From contig CM026557.1 of assembly GCA_015143295.1 (NCBI GenBank), positions 29,111,760 to 29,175,759 on the forward strand: DNA of 64,000 nt, read 5' to 3'. Both the position numbers and the translations under genes were made by a program. The DNA is from Tetracentron sinense. Its lineage: Eukaryota; Streptophyta; Magnoliopsida; Trochodendrales; Trochodendraceae. The first letter of the stretch is position 1; the number at the start of each line of letters is the position of its first letter. Shown here one piece after another: positions 33,719-45,147 of the stretch. The notes beneath the pieces are model-generated. The model saw nothing but the letters and a program-made list of their open reading frames with translations. It ran no database searches and was not told the origin of the DNA.

Positions 33719-33722
33719 CTTT

Positions 33723-33858
33723 AGTGTGATGTTTGGTCAACCGGTAGCAAAATCAGTCGACCGATTTTGCCTGAATTTTCCCCTATATTTTTTTTGAACT
33801 ATGCTTTGTTCTTTTTCCCTTTCTTCTACTTACTCTTACACTTATTTTATTTTAAAAC
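33723..33858 (-). repeat. Fourth LTR, outer part
   Basis: Continuation of the fourth LTR beyond LINE E, with 'ggtcaaccggtagc' and 'cagtcgaccgattttg', the same motif family as at 31085-31120. It becomes T-rich and is cut by the tail of LINE F at about 33859. The outer LTR end (TG on minus) is not seen. Confidence 0.6.
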
Positions 33859-35018
33859 TTTTTTTTTTGGAGGGTAAACTGGGGTTAGGCAGACCCCTAC
33901 CAGATATATAAACCAAAAAGGAATTTACATGCGGAGATATTTGTGCCCCGATTTGTCTTCATCTATAAGGGAGACAAGAGCCAAAGGGAAATCTTGAGGA
34001 GATAAAACAGAAGAGGATATTGAATTACAAAATTTCGCTAAAAAGTCAGCTGGTATGTTAGTTTCTCTCCATAAATGTTGTACCGAGGAGACTTCTAGAT
34101 CTTCCATTTTTCTTTGAGTGACTGCTACCAGATTCTGAAGATGCCAAGGGGAAGGGCACCTCTTTGAGAGGCAATTGGAAGCATTTAGAGGGTCAGAAGC
34201 TATAGCAATGTTGGAGAAGCCATGCTCTTTAACCAAGTCCAAACCATGATTGATAGCCATAATTTCCATCTTCAGAATGTTTGAATCGAACAAACCTTTA
34301 GTATAAGCAAAAAGGGGATTCCCTTGATGATCCCGAAAGATACCTCCAAACCCCACTAGGGTTGAACGGACAGAGCCATCACAATTGAGAAGCCATTTGT
34401 CTTTTGTGGGGGGGGGGGGGGGGTCCAAGAGCACCAGATCGAAGGCTTGAAAAAGAATTGACCTTCGATCTACCATTGATCCAAAAAGTCACGATTATCT
34501 GCCGTATCTTCGATGGGAGTAGATTGGTCAAGAAACTTCATTCTAGTGTCCCGCAAAATATTTTTAATGATGTGATTTTGGGGCTTGAAAGTGTTGGTAA
34601 CGATACAGTTATTTCTTTCCCACCATATGAAAGTAGATGGAAGCACAAAGGGCAATTCTTTTGATGTTGTTAATAAGGTTCTTTCCACTGAATTCTATAG
34701 AAGCCCATGCTATTTCATCATCAAAGGCATGAATAGATCTACTAGTATAGTGGGACCACCTGAGAATGGATCTCTAGATCTATTTGGTGAAGGAGCATTC
34801 AAAAAAAAGGTGCTGGATATTTTCTGGGTGAGCCCGACAGAAGATGCATTTGGAATGTTGAATAATGTTGAGATGCCGAAGCCTGTCTTGGGTAAGAAGC
34901 TAATGAATGCCAGGATTTAGAAGTAGCTGTTGTGCGAATGCACGACCACGCTGACTTGACTAAATACATGCTTGAGCTAAGAGGATTCCAAATCACACAA
35001 TCTGTTTCAATCTCAGAG
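33859..35018 (-). mobile_element. LINE F: 5'-truncated L1-type element, minus strand
   Basis: Poly(A) (T on plus, 33859-33868) and 3' hairpin (33881-33897) lie at the left. The element extends through RNase H and zf-RVT to about 35018. A run of about 15 G at 34409-34424 lies inside the linker before RNase H and is likely a replication-slippage product. Confidence 0.87.
33925..34996 (-). pseudogene. LINE F ORF2 fragment: zf-RVT and RNase H
   Basis: RNase H occupies 34390-33925 on the minus strand, with NCDGS, MEIMAINHG, IASDPL and PADFLAKF, so the four acidic positions are present. Upstream, zf-RVT (VIWNP and SLKSAW-like sequence about 34990-34930; WERNN about 34625) is split over several frames by indels. 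No RT palm remains. It is non-functional. Confidence 0.85.
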
Positions 35019-35084
35019 TTTTTTTTTTGAAAGAAGAAAGAATGGGGTTAAGGCTGACCCTAACCTGCATTACCAAAGAAACTA
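35019..35084 (-). mobile_element. LINE G: extreme 3' tail of another LINE
   Basis: A T run on the plus strand (35020-35028) is followed by 'gaaagaagaaagaatggggttaaggctgaccctaacc', a diverged form of the LINE 3' end with a GGGT/ACCC stem. Only about 50 bp remain before satellite begins. Confidence 0.55.
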
Positions 35085-38000
35085 ATAAAGGCGGCCCATT
35101 TGCTATGATGCATCTGGAAGTTTCACTGAATGAGGTGGCCAACAAAATCGATGCATCAGTGTAATGCTTCTGAATATGCACCGACTGAGGTGGCTAAGAA
35201 TGGCAAGGCATAGGCTATGATGCATCTAGACAGGTGCAATGAATGAGCTGGCTAACAAAGGTGATGCATCTACTATGATGCATTTGGATCATCTGTAGGT
35301 GCACTGAATAATGTGGCTAACAAAGTCGACTCATTAGTTATGATGCATTTGTAGGTGCACCGAATGAGGTGACTAGCAAAGGTGATGCATCAGTAGTTAT
35401 GAATTTGGAGGTGCACTGAATGCATTTGCTCCATCTCGAAAGTTTTCACCTGTCTTGGGAGAGATTGCAAAATGAACCATTTTTTCCTTGATGCTGACAC
35501 TTTGCTTTGGTATAGAACGAAGATTTGCTATCGAACAATATTGCTCATTCTTGGCAAACTGTTCTCCTTTTGAATAAAAGATAGACCAACGAAACTTTTT
35601 GCTCGATCTCAACACATTGCTTTTGTTTAGCACGAAGATTAGACAATAAACCCTTTTATTAGATGTCGATAGTTTGCTCCTGTCCCGAACGAAGAATTGC
35701 CAATGAAACATTTAACTCCATCTCGGCACTTTTCTCTTGTCCACAGAGAAGATTGGCTATCAAACCTGTACGTAAACAGACTAAGGTGACAAACAAAGGT
35801 GGCACGTCAGCTATGATGCAACTAGTGGTGCAGTATATGCAGTGGCTATGAGGCATCTTTAGGTGCACCAAATGAGGTGGCTAACAAAGAGGACGTGTCT
35901 GCTTTGATATATCTACAGGCTCACAGATTGTAGTGGTTAACAAAAGTGACGCATTACCTATGATGCATCTAGAGGTGCACCGAATGAGGTGGCTAACAAT
36001 GGTAGTCATTTGCTCTGATGTATTTGCAATGTTCACCGAATTAGGTGGCTAACAAAAGCGACGCATTAGTGCAACGAATGAGGTGTCTAACAATGGCGAG
36101 GAATAATTTATGATGCATCTAGAGAGGTGCAACGAATGAGCTGGCTAACAAATGTAATGCATTGGCTATGATGGATTTGGATCATCTGCAGGTGCACCAA
36201 ATGATGTGCCTAACAATGTCGACTCGTCAGTTATGATGCATTTGTAGATACACCGAACGAGGCGACTAGCCAAGGTGATGCATCAGTTGTGATGAATTTG
36301 GTGATGCACTGAATGCATTTTGTTCCTTCTCGAAAGTTTGCGCCTATCCTGGGCGAGATTGCAAAATGAACCATTTTACTTGATTTCGGCAATTTGCTCC
36401 TGTCGACGATGAATATTAGCCATTGAACAATTTTGCTAGATGTCAACTCTTTGGTCCTCTCTAGGACGAATATTGGCCATTGAACCATTTTTTTTCTTGA
36501 TGTTGACAGTTTGCTTCGGTCTAAGACAAAGATTTGCTAGCGAACAATTTTGCTCATTCTGGGCAAATTGCTCTCCTCTTGAACAAAAGATAGACCAACG
36601 AAACAGTTTGCTCGATCTCAAGACATTACTTTTCTCTAGGAACCATTTTATTAGATTTCGATAATTTGCTCTTGTCCTGGATGAAGATTTGCCAACAAAC
36701 CATTTTACTCCATCTCGGCACTTTCTCTGTCCCATGAAAAAGATTGGCTATCAAAACTTGTATGTAAATTGACTAAGGTGACAAACAAAGGCAATTTATC
36801 AGCTATGTTGCATCTCAGGTGCATCCAACTAAGGTGACAAACAAAGGTGACCAATCAATTATGATGCATACGCAAATGAAACGAATGAGCTGGCAAACAA
36901 GGGCAATGCATTAGCTTTGATGCATCTGAAGGTGTACCGATCGAGGTAGCTAACAAATGTGACAAATCAGTTGTGATGCATCTGAAGGTGAACCGTATGA
37001 GGTGGCCATCAAAAGTAAATTATCAACAATGATGCATTTGACGGTGCACCGAATGAGGTGGGGAATAATGGTGATGCATCAGCTATAATTATGTAAAGTT
37101 GTACTAAATTTGGTGGCTAAAAAGGTGACACATCAACTATGATGCAACTAGTGGTGCACTTAATGCAGTGGGTAGCAGAGGTGATGCATTGGCTATGATG
37201 CATCTTCGGGTGCACCGAATTAGGTGGTTGACAAAGGTGAGGCATTTGCTTTGATATATCCGCAGGCTCACTGATTGGGGTGGCTAACAAAGATGAAGCA
37301 TCAACTATGATGCATCTGGAGGTGCACTGAATGAGGTGGCCAACAAAAGCGATGCATTAGTGTAATGCTTCTGAATATGCACTGAATGAGGTGTTAACAA
37401 TGGCAAGGCATAAGTTATGATGCATCTAGAGAGGTGCAACGAATGACCTGGCTAACAAAGGTAATGCATCAGCTGTGACGCATCTGGATCATTTGTAGGT
37501 GCACCGAATGATGTGGCTAACAAAGTCAATTCATCGGTTATAATGCATTTGTAGGTGCACCGAATGAGGTGACTAGCAAAGGTGATGCATCAGCTGTGAT
37601 GTATTTGGAGGTGCACTAAATGCATTTTGCTCCATCTCGAAAGTGTTCTCCTATCCTGGGCAAGATTGCTAAATGAACCATTTTACTTCATTTCGGCACT
37701 TTGCTCCTGTCAAGGACGATTATTGGCCATTGAACAATTTTTCCCTTTGTGAATTATTTGCTCTTGTCTAGGACAAATACTGGCCATTGAACCATTTTTT
37801 CCTTGATGTTTACACTTTGCTTCGGTATAAGACGAAGATTTGCTAGCAAACAATTTTACTCGTTCTGGGCAAATTGTTCTCCTCTTGAACAAAAGATAGA
37901 CCAACGAAACATTTTGCTCCATCTCAACACATTGCTTTTGTCTAGGACGAACATTAGAAAATGAACCATTTTATTAGATTTCGATTGTTTGCTCATGTCC

Positions 38001-39255
38001 TCAACGAAAATTTGCCAACGAACCATTTTACTCCATCTCGGCACTTTTCTCTTGTCTACGAAGAAGATTGGCTATCAAACCTGTACGTAAACCGACTAAT
38101 GTGACAAACCAAGGCGATGATCAGCTATGTTGCATCTGTAGGTGCTACCGACAAAGGTGACAACCAAAGGTGACCAATCAATTATGATGCATATGCAAAT
38201 GAAATGAATGAGGTGGCAAACAAGGGAGAAGCATTAGCTTTGATGCATCTGATGGTGTACCGATAGAGGTAGCTAACAAATGTGATAAATCTGTGCCGAT
38301 GCATCTGAAGGTGAACTTCATGAGGTGGCCTCAAAAGTACAGCATCAACAATGATGCATTTGAAGGTCCACCGAATGAGGTGGGGAACAAAGGTGGCATT
38401 GGCTAAATTTGGTGGCTAAAAAAGATGGCACGTCAGTTATGATGCAACTAGTGGTGCACTAAATGCATTGGCTATGATGCATCTTTAGGTGCACCGAGTT
38501 AGGTGGCTGACAAAGGTGACACGTCTTCTTTGATATATCTGCAGGCTCACAGATTGTAGTGGTTAACAAAGGTGACGTATTACCTATGATGCATATGGAG
38601 GTGCACTGAATGAGGTGGCTAACAATTGCAGTCATTTGCTATGATGCATCTAGAAGGTTCAGTGGCGAGGCATAAGTTATGATGCATCTAGAGGGGCACA
38701 ACGAATGACTTGGTTAACAAAGGTAATGCATCAGCTATGATGCATTTGGATCATCTGTAGGTGCATCGAATGATGTGGCTTACAAAGTCGACTTATCAGT
38801 TATGATGCATTTGTAGGTGCACCGAATGAGGTTGACTAGCAAAGGTAATGCATCAGCTGTGATGAATTTGCAGATGCACCGAATGCATTTTTGTCCATCG
38901 CAAAAGTTTGCTTCTTTCCTAGGCGAGATTGCGAAATAAACAATTTTACTTCATTTCATCGCTTTGCTCCTGCTAAGGACGAATATTGGGCATTGAACAA
39001 TTTTGCTCGATGTCAACTCTTTACCGCTGTCTAGGACGAATATTGGCCATTGAACCATTTTTTTCTTGATGTTGATAGTTTGCTTCAGTATAGGATGAAG
39101 ATTTGCTATCGAACAATTTTGCTCGTTCTGGGCAAATTGTTCTCCTCTTGAAAAAAATTTAGACCAAGGAAACATTTTGCTCGATCTCGACACATTGCTT
39201 TTGTCTAGGATGAAGATTAGATAATGAACCATTTTATTAGATGTCGATAGTTTGC
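35085..39255. repeat. 56/57-bp composite satellite with ~1.3-kb higher-order repeats
   Basis: Blocks of 57-bp T-rich units start at about 35420, 36315, 37620 and 38890, each followed by 56-bp GATGCATC units. Start-to-start distances are about 895, 1305 and 1270 bp, so the usual higher-order unit is about 1.3 kb, with one shortened copy. A marker phrase 'tgtacgtaaaccgact' ends each T-rich block (about 35768, 36751, 38081, and 8738 in the left block). Minus-strand frames encoding 19-residue repeats are open through T-rich blocks because 57 is divisible by three. Confidence 0.9.
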
Positions 39256-39295
39256 TCCTGTACTTTTGAACCTTGCTTGCCAATTGCTGAACCTC
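39256..39295. other. Short unmatched junction before element 3
   Basis: Forty bases match neither the satellite consensus nor the LTR. They end in ACCTC, the 5 bases that would be the left target site of element 3. No matching ACCTC is seen beyond the right end. Confidence 0.5.
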
Positions 39296-39582
39296 TGTCG
39301 AGCCCCAAAACCCACCCTAGGAGTTAGAGTGAATCTTGGACGACTCATCATAACTTGCATGACTTGCTTGACCAAAATAACCTGCAAAAGACCTGGAGCA
39401 TATACAATAGAGACATAATAGCGAAAACATACTCTAACATAGTACAGCGGAAGACTTAACCAAACCTCTATGTGTATATATATATATGTGATCCAAGTTT
39501 ATACAAAACGATACACAAAAGAAAGTGCGGACAGGCCCACCAAAATACATGAATACATCTCTCTCAACTCACCCACAGCTAT

Positions 39583-39720
39583 TCATTCAGAATCTACCGC
39601 CTCTAATAATAACCCTCTATTCGGATGTTCCTCCACAGGTTCCTCGACATACTCCTCCATCCAAGGGGTCGGAGCACAGATATCAAAAGGAGCAGCCGCT
39701 CCGCTATTACCTGCCGACAT
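39583..39720 (-). CDS. LTR micro-ORF (MSAG peptide), 45 aa, element 3 3' LTR
   Basis: ATG at 39720 (minus) begins MSAGNSGAAAPFDICAPTPW, followed by MEEYVEEPVEE and a C-terminal extension caused by an indel near codon 34. The first 30 residues align with elements 1 and 2 in frame, with silent third-base differences. An upstream in-frame ATG exists but is not shared with element 2. Function unknown. Confidence 0.5.
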   Translation of the reverse strand: MSAGNSGAAAPFDICAPTPWMEEYVEEPVEEHPNRGLLLEAVDSE

Positions 39721-39850
39721 AGGAAGTACGACTGAGCTTGGAATACTCAGCGTATAGCAAAAGCTAACCAACAGTCATAGTACAACAACAATGATATATA
39801 TATAAGCAGGAAGCAGTTAATCTCATAACAGGAAAGTAAAGCAGTTTATA

Positions 39851-39947
39851 GTGGTGCACTAAATGCAGTGGCTAGCAGAGGCGATGCATTGGCTATGATG
39901 CATCTTTAGGTGCACCGAGTTAGGTGGCTGACAAAGGTGACACGTCT
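39851..39947. repeat. 97-bp satellite patch inside the element 3 LTR
   Basis: The patch is 56-bp-type satellite sequence, nearly identical to 38451-38526, dropped between 'tttata' and 'atcatgcttg', which are adjacent in the element 2 LTR (about 12918). The trinucleotide ATA is present on both sides. It looks like filler DNA copied from the neighbouring array during break repair. Confidence 0.85.
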
Positions 39948-41225
39948 ATAATCATGCTTGTATTTTTGTAAAAGCCGATAAAACCCTTGAAAACATCGTG
40001 CACTTGACTTGTCTCAAATTACCCTTTTTGTGCATGAAAACTTGTCTTGTCTGTCTTGTCTTATCGTATCATGTCTTATCATGCGTGTCATGCTATGTCA
40101 TGCTTGCTTGGAAAGTAACGTGTTCCTGCTACTTGTGAGGGAAGGGAAACCCTTCTTCCTAAATGCTCATGCTTGCCATGCCATGTATCTTGCTTGCTTG
40201 GAAAATAAACTACTTATGAGGGAAGGGAGACCCTTCTTCCTAAATGCTCATCCTTGCCATGCCATGTATCTTGCTTGCTTGGAAAATAAACTACTTGTGA
40301 GGTAAGGGAGACCCTTCTTCCTAAATGCATACGAGTCTTGTTCTTGCCAAAAGCGATGTAAAACATATCGCAGGATATGTCCCACCTCTAATTATCATTC
40401 TTGAAAAACCTTGGTAAATAATGTCATGCATGCCATGCTTGTGGAATCGTGTACATACTTGCATTTGAATTTAAATATGACATTTGGGTAATTCTCAATA
40501 CATAAGACATCAATAATTGGAGCAAGTCAATATTCATGCCATTTTAGGGAAAGTAAATAATCACACTATCATCAGTCCTAGCAATTACATAAGCAATTAT
40601 GCATGTATTTTCTTAATTTATAATTCGTTTTATTCACCTTGGGATTTCATCAAACATGGGGTGTGTACCTTATTGATCAAACCTATATCCTGCTTTTCTA
40701 GGTGGGTTGATGCTCACATCATACATGTATGTTCATTATGGATACAATGCCCTCCCCATTTCATTCATCACAACCATACACACGGGTATCCAATCGCCCA
40801 TTCACATCCACCAACTATCCATTCATCTCATTAGGTTTATACATTAGGGAAAATAACAAAGAAGAAGAAAAGGAAAAAGGTATGAACTAGGAGGGTAGCA
40901 AAAGGTACCGACCTTGACAAATGAGGGAAGAAACCCCTTGCAAAAACGTGCATGAGTTGCTGCCCTAGCTTGGAGAGCGTAGTCCTCACAAGCTTGAGCT
41001 GAGAACTTGAAGAAGAACAAGCTTGTGATGATCTAGGGTTCTTAAAACCCCTTTGATTTCTCCCCAAAAGCAAACCCTAGGTTAGAAATCTCCTTCTCCT
41101 CTCTCTCTATTTCTCAAGGTCTCTACTTAGGGTTTATGAACCCTCAAATGCTCGGGCAAAGCCTTTAAGGCATGAGTGAAACGCCTAAAAGACGAAAACA
41201 CCCTTATTGAAATTTCTGCAAAACG

Positions 41226-41388
41226 CGGGGGACCGATCGATCGGTGTTCTTGACCGAGCGATCGGTCAAAAATACGCTCTCTAAAAAATTTTCCCATACA
41301 AAAAAGTTAACCAGTCGATAGCCTCCAATCAATCGGTTGTGGACCAATCGATCGCTGCAATGGACCGAGTGATCGGTGTGATCTGCAG
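41226..41388 (-). repeat. ACCGATCGATCGGT module, element 3 LTR
   Basis: Irregular repeats of palindromic ACCGATCGATCGGT and degenerate forms (GACCGAGCGATCGGTC, CAATCAATCGGTTG, GACCAATCGATCGCTG). It sits at the same promoter-proximal place as the modules of elements 1 and 2. The inverted fragment has the same module at about 47450-47690, with more copies. Confidence 0.8.
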
Positions 41389-41644
41389 GTTTTTGACACT
41401 CAGTCCATTTTTCAACCATTCCTATTATTTGGACTCATTCTACTTCTATTCTAACATCTTCTAAACTTGACTAAGACCCCTTTAAAGCTTATAGGCTTTA
41501 TTAAATAATTTATCTAATTAATTATAACATTCTTGACACAATTCCATCGAAGTTTCAAATTCTCATTTTATGAAATTGAGATTACAAGACACCATGCCTT
41601 GACACACATCCCAAGGCATATACAAAAAGTTTTGGGACTCTACA

Positions 41645-41658
41645 TTCTCCCCCCTTAT
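41645..41658 (-). promoter_or_regulatory. Polypurine tract, element 3
   Basis: Minus strand TATAAGGGGGGAGAA lies next to the LTR start and is preceded by the conserved 'cgatgacgaaattttta' context. Confidence 0.88.
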
Positions 41659-41743
41659 AAAAATTTCGTCATCGAAATTTGGACAGCACATGCGTTACAA
41701 ACCAAAACAAATTTACAAGTCATATAAAAAACCTATACAAAAC

Positions 41744-44700
41744 TCATTCAAATAATTCCGGGTACTTCGCTTTGACTTCGGCCTCACGTTCCCATGTAGC
41801 CGCTTCTTGAGTATGATGTTGCCACTGCACGAGAACTAACAGAATCATTTTGTTGCGAAGGACTTGGTCTCTCCGATCCAATATATGAACCGGCCTCTCA
41901 ACTAAAGTGAGTTCCTCTCGAATTTCCAATGGCTCCAAATCTATGACATACGAAGGATATGCAATGTACTTGCGAAGCATAGACACATGGAAAACGTTGT
42001 GAACCGCGGCCATATGAGGTGGAAGAGCTACCCTGTAAGCAACCTCACCAACTCGTGTGATGATCTCGAACGGACCAACATATCAAGGACTAAGCTTGCC
42101 TCGCCTGCCAAATCTCATAATCCTCTTGCCAGGAGATACCTTCAAAAAGACTTGATCCCCAACCTGGAATTCCAAGTCCCTGCGGTGCGTGTCCGCATAG
42201 CTCTTTTAACGATCTTGAGTGGCTTTCAACCGATCCCGGATGATCTTGACTATACTCGCAGTTTGCTCAATCAACTCCGGACCCAACACCTTCCACTCTC
42301 CTACCTCATCCTAATAGAGAGGAGACCTGCAGCTTCGCCCATACAAGGCCTCAAATGGAGCCATTTGGATGCTCGATTGATAGCTGTTATTGTAGGCGAA
42401 TTCAACTAAAGGCAAGTGTTCTTCCCAATTGCCCTTGAAATCCAACATACAAGCTCGAAGCATATCTTCGATGACTTGGTTCACCCTCTCAGTTTGTCCA
42501 TCCATCTGTGGATGAAAAGCAGTGCTGAAATCGAGTCGGGAACCCATAGCATCTTGAAAACTCTTTCAGAACCTGGACGTGAATCTCGGATCCTGCTCCG
42601 ACACGATACTGACTGGCACCCCGTGCAACCTAACCTCTTCCTTGATATATAACACGGCCAACTGGCTAGAATTGAACATGGTACAGTTGGGTAAGAAATG
42701 CCCAGACTTTGTCAAACGGTCTACCATAACCCATATCGCATCTGAGTTTCTTACCGTCTTTGGCAAGCCAACTATGAAGTCCATGAAAATGTTCTCCCAT
42801 TTCCACTCAGGAATAGGAAGAGACTATAATAGACCTACGGGCCGCATGAGCTCTACTTTCACCTGTTGGCACACCAAACACCGTGCCACATATTCCGTAA
42901 CATCCCTCTTCATATTCCGCCACCAAAAGTGATTATTGAGGTCCTCGTACATCTTTGTACCCCCTGGATGCACCGTGTACTTTGCCCGGTGGGCTTCATC
43001 CATAATCTCTATTCGAAGATCCGCATTGGCCGGAACACAAAGTCTTCCCTCTAATGTGATAGCACCTCGGCTAGTGAGAGAGAAGTCCTCACTACCCTTG
43101 GCAACTTCCTTGTCCCAGAAAGCCAACAATTCAGCATCCGTGGCTTGATATTCTTGGATCAAATCTATAATGTACAGTCGGACCATGACATTTGCCAAAA
43201 TAGGACTGCGGACGGAATCATTCACACTGATGTCCAGATTTGCCAAATCTTCCAATAACTTCAATTCTTGCACCAACATGTGTGCTAATAACCTGGGTGG
43301 TATTGGATGGTGTAGTCATAGTCCTTCAAAAATTTCATCCAACGCCGTTGCCTTAGATTTAGCTTCTTTTGGGAAAAGAGATACTTAAGACTCTTGTGAT
43401 CCATGTGAACACATAGAACTCCACCCCATAAAGGTAATGGCGCCAAATCTTGTGTGCAAACACGACCGCCGCAAGCTCCAAGTCGTGAGTGGGGTAATTC
43501 TTTTCATGCTCTTTCAATTGCCTCGATGCACAGGCAATGACTTTCTGGTGTTGCATGAGCACACACCCAAGTCCAACATGCGAGGCATCACTGTACACCT
43601 CATAACCACCATGTCCGGATGGCACTGTAAGGACAGGGGCCGTGGTAAGCCGCTTCTTCAGCTCCGTGAAACTGATCTCGCACTTATCACTCCATACAAA
43701 CTTGGCGTTCTTCCTTGTTAGGTAAGTGAACGGTACGACAAGGCTAGAGAAACCCTCTACGAATCTCCTATAGTAGTTTGCCAACCCAAGAAAGTTGCGT
43801 ATCTCTGTGACACTCTTGGGCATCGCCCAACTCATGACTGCCTCTATCTTCTTCGGATCTACCGATATGCCTTCCGCAGAAACGACGTGGCCTAGGAATG
43901 CCACATCTTCCAACCAAAACTCACACTTGCTAAGTTTGGCGTACAGCTTGTGCTCTCTCAACATTTCCAAAGCAAGACGAAGGTCTCGTATGTGATCTTC
44001 CCGTGTCTGGGAATACACCAAGATATCGTCGACAAACACGATCACGTATCGATCCAGGTATGGCCGGAACACCCGGTTCATTAAATCCATAAAGGATGTC
44101 GGCACATTTGTGAGACCAAAAGGCGTCACCAAGAACTCGTAGTGTCCGTATCAAGTCCGAAAAACAGTTTGGGGCACATCCTCAGCCTTGATCTTCAACT
44201 GGTGGAAACCGGACCGAAGATCCATCTTAGAGAAAAATTTTGCTCCCTTCAACTGATCGAACAAGTCATCAATCCTAGGCAATGGGTACCTATTCTTTAT
44301 AGTGACTTTGTTCAACTGTCGGTAATCGACGCACATCCGCATCAAGCCATCCTTCTTCTTAACAAATAACACCAGGGCACCCCACGGTGAGACACTTGGT
44401 CAAATGAAACCAAGACCTTGCAATTCCTCCAACTAAGTCTTCAAATCCTTGAGTTCAATAGGGGTCATTTTATACGGAGCCCTGAAAATAGGAGCTGTGC
44501 CTGGTGCAAGCTCGATCACAAACTCAATCTCCTGTCTGGAGGCAATCCTAGCAACTCCTCTAGATATACATCCAGGAATTCACTCACGACTGGAATAGTC
44601 GAAGAGTCCTTTGCCTCGGGGTTCGTTAGGCTCAACGCAGCAAAACGAGCAATATCTCTACTTCTCAACCCCCGAAAATGAAATGGTTTGTCTTCCACTG

Positions 44701-45024
44701 GCTGGAAGAGTACCATCTTTTCAAAACAAGCCACATGCCCATGATGTGTTGCTAACCAATCCATTCTCAAGATGACATCGAAGTCTTGAAATCCGAGGAT
44801 GATTAGATCAACCGCCAGCTCGTGTCCCCCCACTTGAACCACACTGTTTCTGTACACTTTTTCCGCCAATACTGTCTTGCCGAGAGGAGTCGAAATGGCT
44901 AACTCCGGTTCCAACTGGCTAGGCTCGGAGGAAAAACCTTGAGAGAAACTCGGCAATACGAATGAATGAGTAGACCCGGTGTCGATCATTACTCGAGCCA
45001 AACATTCATTGACTAGTAAGGTTC
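41744..45024 (-). pseudogene. Element 3 pol: PR-RT-RNase H-integrase (heavily broken)
   Basis: On the minus strand: protease DTGS (about 44980) with the flap-proximal ILGMDW changed to [18 protein letters not shown] (about 44360) and intact FVDD (about 44030); RNase H YSDAS (about 43590); integrase zinc finger (CLVCQQVK about 42865), MDFIVGLP (about 42784), DGQTERVNQ (about 42505), and a chromodomain-like C-terminus ending at 41744. Breaks include a one-base loss near 44532, stops around 44150, 44400 and 44435, a frameshift in FTDHK near 43395, a deletion near 43290 (tether region), and several stops in the integrase C-terminal part. It is the oldest-looking of the three pol genes. Confidence 0.9.
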
Positions 45025-45147
45025 CTGAAATACATATGTACATATACGTATCGGTATATATACATATAATCATGCCATATACGTACACAATGAAATAATC
45101 CATAAAAAAATTTAAGGATAATTAAATAAACTATTATAACTGCGTAC
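45025..45147 (-). other. Putative gag-pol intron, element 3 (123 bp)
   Basis: The segment starts AAG|GTACGCA and ends ATTTCAG|GA. Gag and pol are in the same frame on either side, but the segment contains stops (gag read-through ends at 45134). Removal joins them through the same Gly codon into TLLVNE, as in element 2. Confidence 0.65.

Larger units (their letters stand above)
31153..33722 (-). mobile_element. LINE E: least damaged LINE in the window, minus strand
   Basis: The A-rich tail (T-rich on plus, 31153-31165) and the 3' hairpin (31178-31194) lie at the left; the 5' end at 33722 is truncated within the KGRN codons of the RT domain. It interrupts the fourth LTR: sequence of the CAACCGGT type lies on both sides (about 31085 and 33733). 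No clear target-site duplication is seen. Confidence 0.9.
39296..41644 (-). repeat. Element 3 3' LTR, carrying a satellite insert
   Basis: On plus it begins TGTCGAGCCCC and ends GGGACTCTACA. Internal order: micro-ORF (39583-39720), near-hairpin (39731), satellite patch (39851-39947), three copies of an 'acttgtgagggaaggg...cttgcttggaaaataaac' repeat (about 40110-40320), and the ACCGATCGATCGGT module (41226-41388). Confidence 0.9.

Noticed and set aside
29527..33858. A complete fourth LTR retrotransposon
   Set aside because: No gag, pol, primer site or second LTR is present, and no target duplication was found.
34404..34430. G15 run as a G-quadruplex regulatory element
   Set aside because: It lies in the linker of a dead LINE and is most simply slippage or a sequencing-length artefact.
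35085..39255. CRISPR-like regular repeats
   Set aside because: The units are contiguous diverged monomers without unique spacers, in a plant genome.
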